Source: Aporrectodea caliginosa
Taxonomy: Eukaryota; Annelida; Clitellata; Crassiclitellata; Lumbricidae
Assembly: GCA_020284085.1 (NCBI GenBank)
Contig: JACEVL010000143.1
Coordinates: forward strand, 520,983-584,982
DNA: 64,000 nucleotides
Direction: 5' to 3'
Below the pieces are notes generated by a model, which was given only the letters and a program-made list of their open reading frames with translations, had not been told where the DNA came from and made no database searches. Shown here in pieces: positions 9,957 through 18,990 of this stretch. Numbering within the stretch: the stretch's first letter is position 1; every line of letters starts with the position of its first letter. The position numbers and the translations under genes are program-made.

Positions 9957-11885
9957 CTAAATCGTACATTTGTCACACAGTAAATTATTGACAGAGTGTG
10001 CCGGACAAGCAGGCCTAGAGCACTTATCGCAGAATTTGCGCGTCTTCCTGTCACACTCGCGCGGGCACAGATGACAACGTCCCTGTGTCCTCTTCACTTT
10101 AGCTGGTATCTCAGTTCCTGCTTCAAATTCTCCAGAGTCCAGTTCTATAAGTTGGATTGCGTCCATGATCGGTCCTCTGAGCAGGGCTGGCTTGTCCAAA
10201 CGTCTTCTTATAAGTGGCTCGGCAAGAGACTCCCCGAGACTGATGATGAATTGGCGACGACGTATCGCTTTGGACGACTTATTCCAGTCAGGGTTATTGC
10301 ACATCCAGATCACGAAACTGGCAATGGCAGCTGTGTCAAGCATGTCAAAGAATAGGACCATTGGCCACCTGTTGATCTTTCGTTTACATGAGTAGATGCA
10401 AGCCAAATGATCCATGTTATCTACTCCGCTCTTAGTTGCATTGTAATGAAGGATGATCTCTGGTTTTTGTTTCAGACCATCGACAACCTTGTCGTGATGC
10501 ATTGTCGACAAAAGAATGACCGACTTTCCCTTTTTTGGGACATATGATACCAACGTTTTGTTGCCATCAAATGCAAAGATCGAAGAAAATTCGTCTCTGT
10601 TTTTTGCTATCATGCTTGGAGGAATGTCTCGTTTGTTCTTGCGCATCGTTCCTACATAGGTCATACCCTGAGTAAGCAATTCTTCTGCCAGCGCAACGCC
10701 TGTAAATAGGTTATCTCCCACTACATTCCGACCACTTTTGTACCAAGGTGATACCATTGCTTTCACAACACGAGCTCCCTGATCGTGATCTCGAACTTCA
10801 TTCGGCTGCCGCCCAAGATAGACCTCTGCGTTCAGTGGATAAGACGTGGCACTGTCACAGCACCACCACACCTTTATCCCATACTTGGCAGGTTTACTGG
10901 GTATGTACTGCCTAAATGGACATCGCCCTCTGAAGGGGACAAGTTGTTCGTCGACTGTTATGTCTGTGCCAGGGATATAGTATTTTCGTAATCTGGCAAC
11001 AAACATTGTCCACAGGTCTCGAATGGCAGCCAGCTTGTCGGTAGCACGCCGTTCTTCCCGAGTGTTTTTGTTGTCGAATCTGCAATAGTGCAAGATCTGC
11101 TTGAAGCGCTTTAGACTCATGGTGGCGAGAAAGATTGGTCTGCCATATTTTCTGGACCATAATTCTTCGAGTGACTCTTGATTGCCTCGATAGACGCCTG
11201 CTAATAACAATAGGCCGATAAATGCTTCGCATTCTGTCCAGTCGAAGGTCTTCCAGCGTTTTTGGTTATCTTGATGAATAGAGTTCCATTCTCGATAACA
11301 ACGTTCTGCTTCTCGGTTCGTTTCCCTGATGACCACAGACAGGATCTCTTCGCACAAGTAAAGCTGAAATACCTCTTTGATTGAATCTTTGCGTCCCTCG
11401 GATGTTACGCCGGGTTGTTGCCGGATAATGTCCTGAACTTGCCGACGGTGAATTACAGGTGGCTCAGTAGTCCAATGTCTGCCTGTTCGATCCACAATCG
11501 TGTTTGTGCAACCAATGAGCTGCTCCGCAGCGGTGGGTTGTGTCGGATCTGGAGTATAGTGCGCGCCTCGTCCATGAGAAAAACCACGGCGTGCCCCACG
11601 TGTACCTCTTGTAATTCCTCTTGCAGTACTTACACGAGCTCTTCCTCTTGTATTCCGTGTAGTAGATGGTTCCTTTACGCGCTCTTCGTCAGACGCCCTG
11701 ACATCTTCTGATTCGTCGGATTCCTCGGACACATGATCTTCGTTATCAGAGGCAGTACCAACTTCAGGCAAATAATCTCCATCTTCACTATCATCGGCAT
11801 CACCTTCAGCTACACTGTCTTCATCAGGTTCTGAATCCTCTTCCATAATCAGTCGAAGAGCTTGAGCTGTGGTATACCTAGCCAT
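9957..11885 (-). CDS. piggyBac transposase, 642 residues
   Basis: It would cut and reinsert the element at TTAA sites in the nucleus. The start is the ATG at 11885, followed by an acidic Asp/Glu/Ser region (residues 14-70) and an Arg/Gly-rich basic stretch (79-107). The DDE_Tnp_1_7 core runs from about residue 214 (WTECEAFIGLLLLAG) to 530. The catalytic aspartates are D312 in TVDEQLVPFRG, D391 in VVGDNLFTG and D489 in SGVDNMD, with D492 next to it. Their spacing of 79 and 98 residues is close to that of the moth piggyBac enzyme. Residues 604-640 form a C-terminal Cys-rich domain (CxxC, C, CxxC, CxxH, CxxC), the part that binds the element ends in this family. There are no frameshifts or stops. 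It lies inside matching inverted repeats and TTAA sites, so it is a mobile transposase rather than a domesticated PGBD gene. Confidence 0.95.
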   Translation of the reverse strand: MARYTTAQALRLIMEEDSEPDEDSVAEGDADDSEDGDYLPEVGTASDNEDHVSEESDESEDVRASDEERVKEPSTTRNTRGRARVSTARGITRGTRGARRGFSHGRGAHYTPDPTQPTAAEQLIGCTNTIVDRTGRHWTTEPPVIHRRQVQDIIRQQPGVTSEGRKDSIKEVFQLYLCEEILSVVIRETNREAERCYREWNSIHQDNQKRWKTFDWTECEAFIGLLLLAGVYRGNQESLEELWSRKYGRPIFLATMSLKRFKQILHYCRFDNKNTREERRATDKLAAIRDLWTMFVARLRKYYIPGTDITVDEQLVPFRGRCPFRQYIPSKPAKYGIKVWWCCDSATSYPLNAEVYLGRQPNEVRDHDQGARVVKAMVSPWYKSGRNVVGDNLFTGVALAEELLTQGMTYVGTMRKNKRDIPPSMIAKNRDEFSSIFAFDGNKTLVSYVPKKGKSVILLSTMHHDKVVDGLKQKPEIILHYNATKSGVDNMDHLACIYSCKRKINRWPMVLFFDMLDTAAIASFVIWMCNNPDWNKSSKAIRRRQFIISLGESLAEPLIRRRLDKPALLRGPIMDAIQLIELDSGEFEAGTEIPAKVKRTQGRCHLCPRECDRKTRKFCDKCSRPACPAHSVNNLLCDKCTI

Positions 11886-12246
11886 CGTGTTATTTATTTT
11901 CTAATACTGAAAATGTAAGCAAAACAAAATGTCTGACTTCTAAAAAGGTCCAACTAATATCAGGAATGTTCTAACATAATTGATAATAACATAACAAATT
12001 ATTGCAGTAGGCCTAATTAGCACCAATTACCTGAATTTGTTCATAATATCAACGTTATAATTTTGGGGTGCATTTGCACCCCCGATGAATCTGTGCTGGC
12101 AAAAATTGACGTCAACTTTTTTTATCGTTTTATGCATGAGTATATGAAAAAATGGTTCACTTACAATGTCCTAGAAGATAACTGCTGAAATTTTAATAAT
12201 AACACGTGAGTAGCCATAGAATCGGCCATGGGGTGCAATTGCACCC

Positions 12247-12267
12247 CAAGGACCCATTGAGGGTTAA
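12247..12267 (-). repeat. piggyBac right end: 17-bp inverted repeat plus TTAA
   Basis: This is the exact reverse complement of the left end, followed by TTAA at 12264-12267. It is directly preceded by the 18-bp palindrome GGGGTGCAATTGCACCCC (12229-12246). A second near-copy of that palindrome lies at 12064-12082. Confidence 0.93.
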
Positions 12268-12350
12268 CGACACCGTGTAATTACAAAGATTATTCGCGTC
12301 GCCCTCCTCATTTACGAGGCTCGGAACTGGCAGCACCAGAGTGCGAGCAG
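12264..12350 (-). repeat. R2 repeat, right part, split by piggyBac
   Basis: TTAACGACACCGTGTAATTA, GATTATTCGCGTCGCCCTCC and a GGAACTGGCAGCACCAG end make up the R2 core in reverse. Its missing left part (GTTGGTTAGTTGCTGTTTAA) lies at 9640-9659 on the other side of the transposon. Confidence 0.8.
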
Positions 12351-12423
12351 TTTTGTTTATTTACGTTGGTGCTTCTTACTAACGGCATAATATTGTAAAG
12401 GCTCGATATGTCTTGAAATTGTA

Positions 12424-12500
12424 TTGTATCCACAGTTTAACGGCAGCTTATGACAACGTAGGCCGTTTCCGCCGACAAAGATTATTTTTTGGCATATTGC
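12424..12500 (-). repeat. dispersed repeat family R1
   Basis: On the minus strand: AATAATCTTTGTCGGCGGAA, ACGGCCTACGTTGTCATAAG, CTGCCGTTAAACTGTGGA. It is close to the copy at 45707-45790. Confidence 0.75.
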
Positions 12501-12535
12501 AGCTCATTAACAAATAATTAATTCCGTCGGTGTTC

Positions 12536-12575
12536 TTTATATATAAGAACATCTTTTCATAAAAGAGGTGTCTAA
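12536..12575 (-). promoter_or_regulatory. two-box promoter-like module
   Basis: On the minus strand TTAGACACCTCTTTTATG has its CACC at 12570, and TATATATAAAG begins at 12545, a spacing of 25 bp. Confidence 0.5.
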
Positions 12576-13185
12576 ATATTTTACAATTGTGGCGGTATTG
12601 AGATAATGGTGGTGAAGATGCTGATTTAGGAGGTGATGAGATGGTGGTTTCGGTGGTGTTTTGTAGAGATGGTGCGGTAGTGGTGTGATGGTGATGGTGG
12701 TCTTTGTCGGAGGTGGAATGATTGAAGTGATATTAATAATATTAATAATAATTAGCCTCTTTCTAGCTTGGAATGGAATGCGCATTCCAGTTTCCTTTCG
12801 TTTGTGGACAACGTCTTGAAATTCGTTTTTTCGTTTACAGTGCGTATAAAATATTCAATTGCCTTCCATATACATTTATTTAGACGTAGATGCATTATAT
12901 GTAATGATACATTTGAGCGTTTATTCGATAGCCTGCTGGGCGATGTGTTCGGGTGTTTCGGAATTCCCCGGGGCAGAGAATGACAGCGTATACTCCTAAT
13001 GGTACGAGATAGCGCTTATTAAATCCTACTCGGTCGTTCGAGAACGTCGCCCATAGGCGTAGGGTGCGTATTTTGGACTATACTGCCTTGAGAAGAGGCT
13101 CTGGGCTGTTTTACGGAAGATGATAAGAGATCTTTTGCAGTAATTTCAGAAGGCAATGACTTATTATACACAGGACAGGAGACTC
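12576..13185. other. intergenic stretch
   Basis: A GGTGGTGATG-rich degenerate microsatellite (12590-12720) is followed by sequence I do not recognise. No exon or RNA gene is seen. Confidence 0.55.
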
Positions 13186-14065
13186 CGTATACAACGTCGT
13201 GTGACTGGTATTGAGGTGGGGGGGGGCGATAATCGAAGTTAGGAAAATGTCGCGTCTTAATTACATAACAAACGCATTAAGGTTTATACATCTATTGAGA
13301 CAAATCGACGAATAAATATGCTTGTGCAGTAAAAATTGTCTGTGGAGATTTAAGACACCATATTAATATTATGTAATAACAGAAACAAAATTGAAGTGGA
13401 GAGACATCTGTGGACAATTGAGAAAAGGATGCGCAGTTATTCTCACGTGTAACCCTTCCTCTAATTTAGGATCCCTGGTCAGAAAGTAGAGATGAGAATG
13501 GGCTTGGCCTAATTTGCCTCACGTTTCGTTCTTACGTTTCGATTATCAAATTTTCTGCATTCTAATAGTTTCCAAAAGCAATCCTAGACGTATTCAAAAA
13601 TATTTGTGTGAGGACTTTATATATATCCAGAAATTCCTATAAAGAGGTGTTTAATAGCTCGAAAGTGATAACTAACATCTGAAGACAGTGCTGTAAAGGT
13701 GTCTAATTGGACTTGCGACAGAGATTGTTGCCGTTGACTATGCAACTGATAATTAAATGATTTCTTTTAATATAAACTAAAATCGCTCATTTGAATCTAG
13801 TTACCAGTCGATTCAAATATATTCAAATATTCAAGTACATCTGATATCCTTCTTCTCAATATTCAAAATAGATCATATCCAATATCATCGTACTTATTAA
13901 GAATCTAAAAGACCGACTACTCTTCTCTTTAACCCATCTTCCGAATTCCTATCGAGCACCGTTCTATTTCAGAATCTGTCCATAGAACGCATCCTCCCAT
14001 GATCCGCGTAAGAACACCGTCTCCTCTACTTCCTCCGCCGCTTGGTGCGCTCCTCCGTCTGTCGG
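13186..14065. repeat. duplicated non-coding segment D1, copy 1
   Basis: It matches 18057-18870 over nearly its whole length, starting at CTCCGTATACAACGTCGTGT. Shared blocks include GGCCTAATTTGCCTCACG and CTGTCCATAGAACGCATC. A shorter third copy of the last part lies at 19690-19890. No conserved open frame spans the copies, so I read it as a repeat or duplicated non-coding DNA. Confidence 0.75.
13614..13653 (-). promoter_or_regulatory. two-box promoter-like module
   Basis: On the minus strand AAACACCTCTTTATAGG has its CACC at 13649, and TATATATAAAG begins at 13625, a spacing of 24 bp. A second CACC box without a clear TATA lies at 13701. Confidence 0.45.
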
Positions 14066-15150
14066 ATCTCATTCGCCGAATATACGTCTCGTCCTGATTC
14101 TAGGCGACGGTCTGATCTGGCCAATCTATCTATTGACACCGATTACGGAGACGCCGATCGGTCCCCGGGGTATACCCGGGTTTCGACCGACAACAACGTC
14201 CAGCTTAATCGCAATCAATGTCTATGCCGGTCTATGCTGCTCCAGACATATTTACACCGCTATACATCACTCAACGAGCTCGTCATATGGGAACGCGTAA
14301 CACGCGGATAGTGGCGACACGCAGCGGGAAAAAACAAAGGGCGATCTTTTGATGAAGTGAAAGACGGTCGACATTTTCCAATATTGGAAAAAACGCTTAA
14401 AATACGTTAAATTTTAGTCTATTTTGTCCCCCAATATTATAAGAAGTTACTTTTATTAGCAATAATTATTGGTCGTTTAACGGTAGCAATGCGATTGCAA
14501 TTTAAACACCTCTGAAACAGTTTTTGTACTGTTTTATAGTTATCATTTGCACAGTTTTTAGACTACCTTTTATTACATAGTGTCTGATTTATATAAGACG
14601 TTGGGTTTGCAACGCTGTAATTTTGACGGCACAAGGTGACAAGGTGACAACCTTCCAAAACCCTCTATAATACACAGGCAATAGCATAACACCTGCGACC
14701 TCTCTACAGTGTAACCGCATTTATCCGGCCTTCCATTGGGGGTCAGAGGTTGCGCCATAGATACATATTTCTCTGGCGACGGAAGCCAATCGTATCGCCA
14801 TTTTGTGACACTAAAGACGCCATTTTGTGTCTTCAAACGACCCATTATGTTTCCATTGCGACTGGTTATGTGTTGGGCTCGTAGCATGCGTATGAATATT
14901 TGCGCCCGTTTAGATAAGCGACCGGGGTTTTATAACGCTGGATGAAATATCTGACGTTTAATGCAGTTCCCGCTTTGAATAAATTCCGCCAGTCGTCGCC
15001 ACGAGAGAGTTGAATCGTTGCGGGAAACTTTCCGATCGAGAAGTTGACCCAAGGGAAGACTTACATTTTCTTGCTTAAGCTGGGTTTAAAGTCATCAAAA
15101 TGTTCTGTGAATCAGTGTCGAGGTGAGTCTAGGCAGAAGAGGTGTCGTAA
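14066..15150. other. intergenic stretch
   Basis: Short open frames here (for example 14042-14311 on plus and 14573-14887 on minus) show no recognisable domain and no splice context I can defend. One weak promoter-like module lies at 14501-14541 (CACC at 14507, TATAG at 14535). Confidence 0.5.
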
Positions 15151-15160
15151 TGGTTGGTGT

Positions 15161-15200
15161 TGAACACCTTTATAACAGGGACAACTGATGTTATATAAAA
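15161..15200 (+). promoter_or_regulatory. two-box promoter-like module
   Basis: TGAACACCTTTATAAC has its CACC at 15165, and TATATAAAAC starts at 15192, a spacing of 27 bp. A T7 run lies 17 bp after the TATA box. Confidence 0.5.
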
Positions 15201-15303
15201 CCACTCCTCAGTTTTTTTACATTCGCATTCGGTCCATTCGGAGCATGGTGAAGGTTTCGGAGTGAACGTATGAACATATGAGGTCATAAATAATGGCTAA
15301 TGC

Positions 15304-15342
15304 TAAACACCTTTATGAAACATTAATAGAATACTATATAAG
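15304..15342 (+). promoter_or_regulatory. two-box promoter-like module
   Basis: TAAACACCTTTATGAAAC has its CACC at 15308 and TATATAAGG at 15335, a spacing of 27 bp. Confidence 0.5.
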
Positions 15343-15472
15343 GCTAGACTATGACACTGCCTATACGTGCAATTCTCCTGAATAGGCAAATATATTTCAG
15401 AGTACACTACTACGCCATTGCCTTATTTTACGTCGTTAAAATAAATAAAACAAAACTACCTGTAGCCTACTT

Positions 15473-15560
15473 TGGTAGTGCCAGTCCCAATACTGGAGAA
15501 AGGAAGAGGGCAACACAAATCTTATTTTACCACACAGTGTCGTTAAACAGCAACTAACCT
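15473..15560 (+). repeat. dispersed repeat family R2, uninterrupted
   Basis: TAGTGCCAGTCCCAATACTG, GAGGGCAACACAAATCTTA and CACAGTGTCGTTAAACAGCA followed by ACTAACC. It acts as the empty-site counterpart of the R2 copy that piggyBac interrupts at 9656-12267. Confidence 0.75.
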
Positions 15561-15848
15561 ACTAAATTAAAATTACTTATATTATTGGTTCCATGCAGCG
15601 TAACAAAGTCAACGCTCTGATGTTCAGAAATACTTCGTATTTAAATATGTGCATAAATTATACAAATGTGCCGTATTCAAGAAGAGTAATTGTCACTCTG
15701 GTTTTACCATGAGATTGATATATAGACTGCGAGAGGCCCTTTATAATTTTCTTTAGATACCATAAGTGATACCGGTATTGAAAGGTTAGTTTAATGATGT
15801 CATTCGAACGCTAAAGGTTTATCTTTTTCTTTGCATTGTAAACGTTAC

Positions 15849-16012
15849 TGAAATGTCGTCAACGGCCTTTGATGTCATTAGACGACTTTAAACTTTGGAA
15901 TAATAATTAAACACTGTTAATTAAAAAGCAATGCCATATTATGACATTCGAAATGTTCGAAACAATTTCTGTCGGCGTCAAAGGCCTTTGTTGCCATTTG
16001 ATAAGCTCTCGA
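15849..16012 (+). repeat. two adjacent R1 repeat copies
   Basis: Copy one (15849-15902) has GTCGTCAACGGCCTTTGATG and GACGACTTTAAACTTTGG. Copy two (15958-16012) has GAAACAATTTCTGTCGGCG, CAAAGGCCTTTGTTGCC and a truncated end. Confidence 0.65.
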
Positions 16013-16045
16013 TTCATCGAAATGTATTAATAATAATAATAATAA

Positions 16046-16258
16046 TATAATATCTTTTCTTTAATAAGCGCCTGACAAACGCACTGCGCTGTACATTTAC
16101 ATGTTATGCAATTTTAAATCTTAACTACTAACAGAACAGACAGCTTGCAATACAACGGCGCTAATAGCCTACAAAGCATATCCGCCCAAAGGGGCTCGAA
16201 CTCGGTTCCTCTCGGTCTCTGTGCCAGATGTTATCCAAAGCGTCGCGGACCCCCCCAT
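16046..16258 (-). mobile_element. tRNA-derived SINE (SINE-2)
   Basis: On the minus strand it opens with an A-box-like CGACGCTTTGGATAACATC and a B-box-like CGAGTTCGAGCCCC, then GGCGGATATGCTTTGTAGG and TTAGCGCCGTTGTATTGCAA. It ends with GCTGTCTGTTCTGTTAGTAG. The copy at 24536-24780 matches across this length. Confidence 0.75.
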
Positions 16259-16286
16259 AGGAACGGTGAGAACTGTTCGAAATAAT

Positions 16287-16323
16287 TATACACCTCTTTT
16301 AAGTGCAATATTCGGGCTATAAG
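16287..16323 (+). promoter_or_regulatory. two-box promoter-like module
   Basis: ACACCTCTTTTAAGTGC has its CACC at 16291 and TATAAGTACC at 16318, a spacing of 27 bp. The lead sequence GAACTGTTCGAAATAATTAT is shared with R1 repeats. Confidence 0.55.
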
Positions 16324-16417
16324 TACCATCAGACGCACTATTCTGTATTGTATGCGTGATCGAGTACACTTATTAATGCATTTTGCAATAGGAACATAGA
16401 GAACTGTCTAGAGATAA

Positions 16418-16458
16418 TTACACATCTCTTTTACGTGGGGCGTTCGCCCTATAAATAA
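16418..16458 (+). promoter_or_regulatory. two-box promoter-like module, variant
   Basis: CATCTCTTTTACG replaces CACC (CATC at 16423). TATAAATAAAAG starts at 16450, a spacing of 27 bp. Confidence 0.45.
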
Positions 16459-16496
16459 AAGAAGCCAAAGGCTTCTGTATTATCACCTTGTGAGGA

Positions 16497-16752
16497 CCGT
16501 TATGTATGTATGTATGTATGTATGTATGTATGTATGTATGAGCACTTGTTATAGCGCCCCTTCAAGATTTCTACTCAGAGGCGCTCCCGACCACTGCGCG
16601 GATACTGAACAGGAGTTTCACGCCGAAGCGCTTGAGCAATTGCGAGCGAAGGACTTGCCCAGGGTTCCTACGCGGCGGCTTGAGGTGGATTCGAACCCGC
16701 AACCCTCCGGCTGCAAGGCAGCGTACATACTCCTACGCCACCGCGCCCCACG
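16497..16752 (-). mobile_element. tRNA-derived SINE (SINE-1) with (ATGT)n tail
   Basis: On the minus strand the head is GGGGCGCGGTGGCGTAGGAG (A box) and GGGTTCGAATCCACCTC (B box). It is followed by CCCTGGGCAAGTCCTTCGCT, GGCGTGAAACTCC, GGGAGCGCCTCTGAGTAG and GGGGCGCTATAACAAGTGCT. The tail is the ATGT microsatellite at 16500-16540. The complete relative at 53621-53858 is on the other strand. Confidence 0.88.
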
Positions 16753-16789
16753 AAACGGTATGTGATCATAATATTTATATATATATGTG

Positions 16790-16875
16790 ATAGAAACGGT
16801 CAGAACTGTTTGAAAATAATTTATGTCGACGTCATCGGCCTTTGTTATGATAAGATCTCGTTAAACTCTAGATCC
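16790..16875 (+). repeat. dispersed repeat family R1
   Basis: GGTCAGAACTGTTTGAAAAT, TATGTCGACGTCATCGGCC and GATCTCGTTAAACTCTAG followed by ATCC. Confidence 0.7.
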
Positions 16876-16931
16876 ATCCAAATGCTTTCCTATCGTCGGC
16901 GGCAACGGCCTATGCTGCATAATTTTTGTCC

Positions 16932-16974
16932 CTAAGACACATCGCTAGAAACTTTGGTCATTTCTATAGATAAG
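16932..16974 (+). promoter_or_regulatory. two-box promoter-like module, degenerate
   Basis: TAAGACACATCGC has CACA at 16938, and TATAGATAAGAAAG starts at 16965, a spacing of 27 bp. It resembles the copy at 1033-1073. Confidence 0.35.
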
Positions 16975-17039
16975 AAAGAACTGGAAATCGCATCTTATCG
17001 AATTTTTCTGCCGAATAAATTTCTTCCTTCTCCTTATTC

Positions 17040-18056
17040 TCTTGTTGCTCTCCTCTCCTTTTTTGTTTACTTGTCTTCTTCATCCTCTTCATCTTCCTCG
17101 TCTTCCTCTTTCTTTTCTTCTTTTCCTTTCTCCTCTACCACCTCTTCGTCCTCTTCTATTCCATTTCTTCCTCCTCTGCGTCTTCCTCTTTCGTCTATTC
17201 CTTCTCTTCTATATATCTTCTCTTCCTCGACTTCATCTCACGCTTCCTCCACTTCCTCCACTTCTCCTCCTCCTCCTCTTCCTCCTTCCCTCTTCTTCCT
17301 TCTCTTAATCCTCTTCATCTTCCTCATCTCACTCTTCCTCCTCTACTTCCTCCTCCACCGTTCATTCCTTATCTTCCTTTTCTTCCTTACTTTCCACTCC
17401 ATCTATTTCACCCCTCCTTCTACTCCTCTTCCTCCTCTTTCTCTTCTTCTCCCCTTCCTTCTCTCCTTCTTCCTCCTCTTTTTTATCGTTATCGTTATCG
17501 TTATTGTTATCGTTATCGTTATCGCTATCGCTATCGTTATCGTTAACGTTATCGTTATCGTTATCGTTAACGTTATCGTTATCGTTATCGTTATCGTTAT
17601 CGTTATCGTTATCGTTATCGTTACCGTTATTATCGTCTTTATCGTCTTTATCGTCTTTATCGTCTTTATCGTCTTCTTCGCCTTCATCGCCTTCATCGTC
17701 TTCATCGTCTTCATCATCTTCATCACCTTTATCATCTTTATCATCTTTATCATCTTTATCATCTTTATCATCTTTATCATCTTTATCGTCTTTACTATCT
17801 TTATCTTTATCTTTATCTTTTTTTATCTTTATCTTTATTTTCTTTATCTTTATTACCTTTATCTTTATTATCTTTATCTTTATTATCTTTATCTCTATTA
17901 TCTTTATCTTTATTATCTTTATCTTTATTAACTTTATCTTTATTATCTTTATCTTTATCTTTATCTTTATCTTTATTATCTTTATCTGTATCTTTATTAT
18001 TTTTGTCTTTATCTTTATCATCTTTATCTTTATCTATATTATCTTTATCTATATTA
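17040..18056. repeat. CT-rich tract grading into compound TTATC-type microsatellite
   Basis: From 17040 to 17480 the sequence is degenerate TTC/TCC repeats. From 17483 to 17630 it is (GTTATC)n. The unit then changes in order: CTTTATCGT (about 17635-17700), TTCATCGTC, CTTTATCAT (17725-17790), (CTTTAT)n (17795-17825) and mixed CTTTATTAT with CTTTAT up to 18055. Each block seems to derive from its neighbour by one or two changes. Frames encoding Ile/Val, Asp/Lys or Ser/Leu repeats cross it in several phases and are not genes. Confidence 0.92.
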
Positions 18057-18870
18057 CTCCGTATGCTACGTCGTGTGACTAGTTTTGTGCGATAATCGAG
18101 GTAAGGAAAGTGACGCTTCTTGCAACATTAAATAACGCAGTCAGTTAATTATATTTATTGGGAGAAATCGTATTTATGAAGCAAAAAATTGTCCGTGGAG
18201 ATTTAAAATACCACATATGTAACAAGAGATACAAAATTTGAAGAAGTGCGACATCTGTGGATGAGTGTGAAACGGAAGCGCTGTTATTTTATTTAACCCT
18301 TCCTCTAAATATTGATCCCTGTTCAGATGAGAATGGGCGTGGCCTAATTTGCCTCACGTTTCGTTCTTACCTTTCGATTATCAAGTTTCGTGCATTTTAA
18401 AAGTTTCCAACGGCACCTTGTAGGTATTCAACAAAAATTTTTGAGGACTTTATATATATAAATATAACATATGAAGACAGTGCTGTAAAGGTGTCTAATC
18501 GGACTTGCTGCAGAGATTGTTGCCATTTACTATGTAACTGATAATTAAATGATTTCTTTTAATATAAACTAAAATCTCTCATTAGAATCTAGTTACCAGT
18601 AGATTCAAATATATTCAAATATTCAAGTATATCTGATACCCCGCTTCTCAATTCACAAGAGATCACATCCAAAATTCATCGTACGGATTAAGAGAATCCC
18701 TCTTTTGGATCTAAAAGACCGACTACTCCTCTCTTTAACCCGTCTTCCGAATTCCTATCGAGCACCGTTCATTTCTGAATCTGTCCATAGAACGTATCTC
18801 CCCATGATCCGCGCAAGAACAAGAAGGAGGAGGAGGAGACGGTTAGTGCGCTCCTCCGTCTGTCTGAAAA
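18057..18870. repeat. duplicated non-coding segment D1, copy 2
   Basis: It matches 13186-14065 from CTCCGTATGCTACGTCGTGT onward and starts exactly where the microsatellite ends. Copies share the GGCCTAATTTGCCTCACG block and the CTGTCCATAGAACG block. There is no gene I recognise. Confidence 0.75.
18449..18497 (-). promoter_or_regulatory. two-box promoter-like module
   Basis: On the minus strand TTAGACACCTTTACAGC has its CACC at 18493, and TATATTTATATATATAAAG begins at 18466, a spacing of 27 bp. Confidence 0.5.
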
Positions 18871-18889
18871 TTACCAGAGATTTTCTGAA

Positions 18890-18990
18890 GTTGGTTGGTT
18901 ATGTGTTGTTTAAAGACATTGTGTCATAACAAATATGATTAGCGTCGCCCTCCTCCATTCTCCAGGCTCTGGACTGGAACTGCCAGAGTA
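18890..18990 (-). repeat. dispersed repeat family R2
   Basis: On the minus strand: CTCTGGCAGTTCCAGTCCAG, GGAGGAGGGCGACGCTAATC, TGACACAATGTCTTTAAAC and ACATAACCAACC. Confidence 0.7.

Larger units (their letters stand above)
9660..12263 (-). mobile_element. complete piggyBac transposon, about 2.6 kb
   Basis: The ends are perfect 17-bp inverted repeats, CCCTCAATGGGTCCTTG, at 9660-9676 and 12247-12263. Both are flanked by TTAA (9656-9659 and 12264-12267), the piggyBac target site. Further in, subterminal GGGGTKCAAWTGCACCCC palindromes sit on both sides. The transposase gene (9957-11885) has no stops or frameshifts. The element interrupts an R2 repeat, and joining its flanks restores the GTTGCTGTTTAACGAC string seen in the uninterrupted R2 copy at 15473-15560. 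Intact ends, perfect repeats and an open frame suggest recent and possibly autonomous activity. Confidence 0.93.

Noticed and set aside
16954..18082. Ile/Val-, Asp/Lys- and Ser/Leu-rich frames of 190-325 residues
   Set aside because: They come from TTATC-type microsatellite units read in different phases on both strands.
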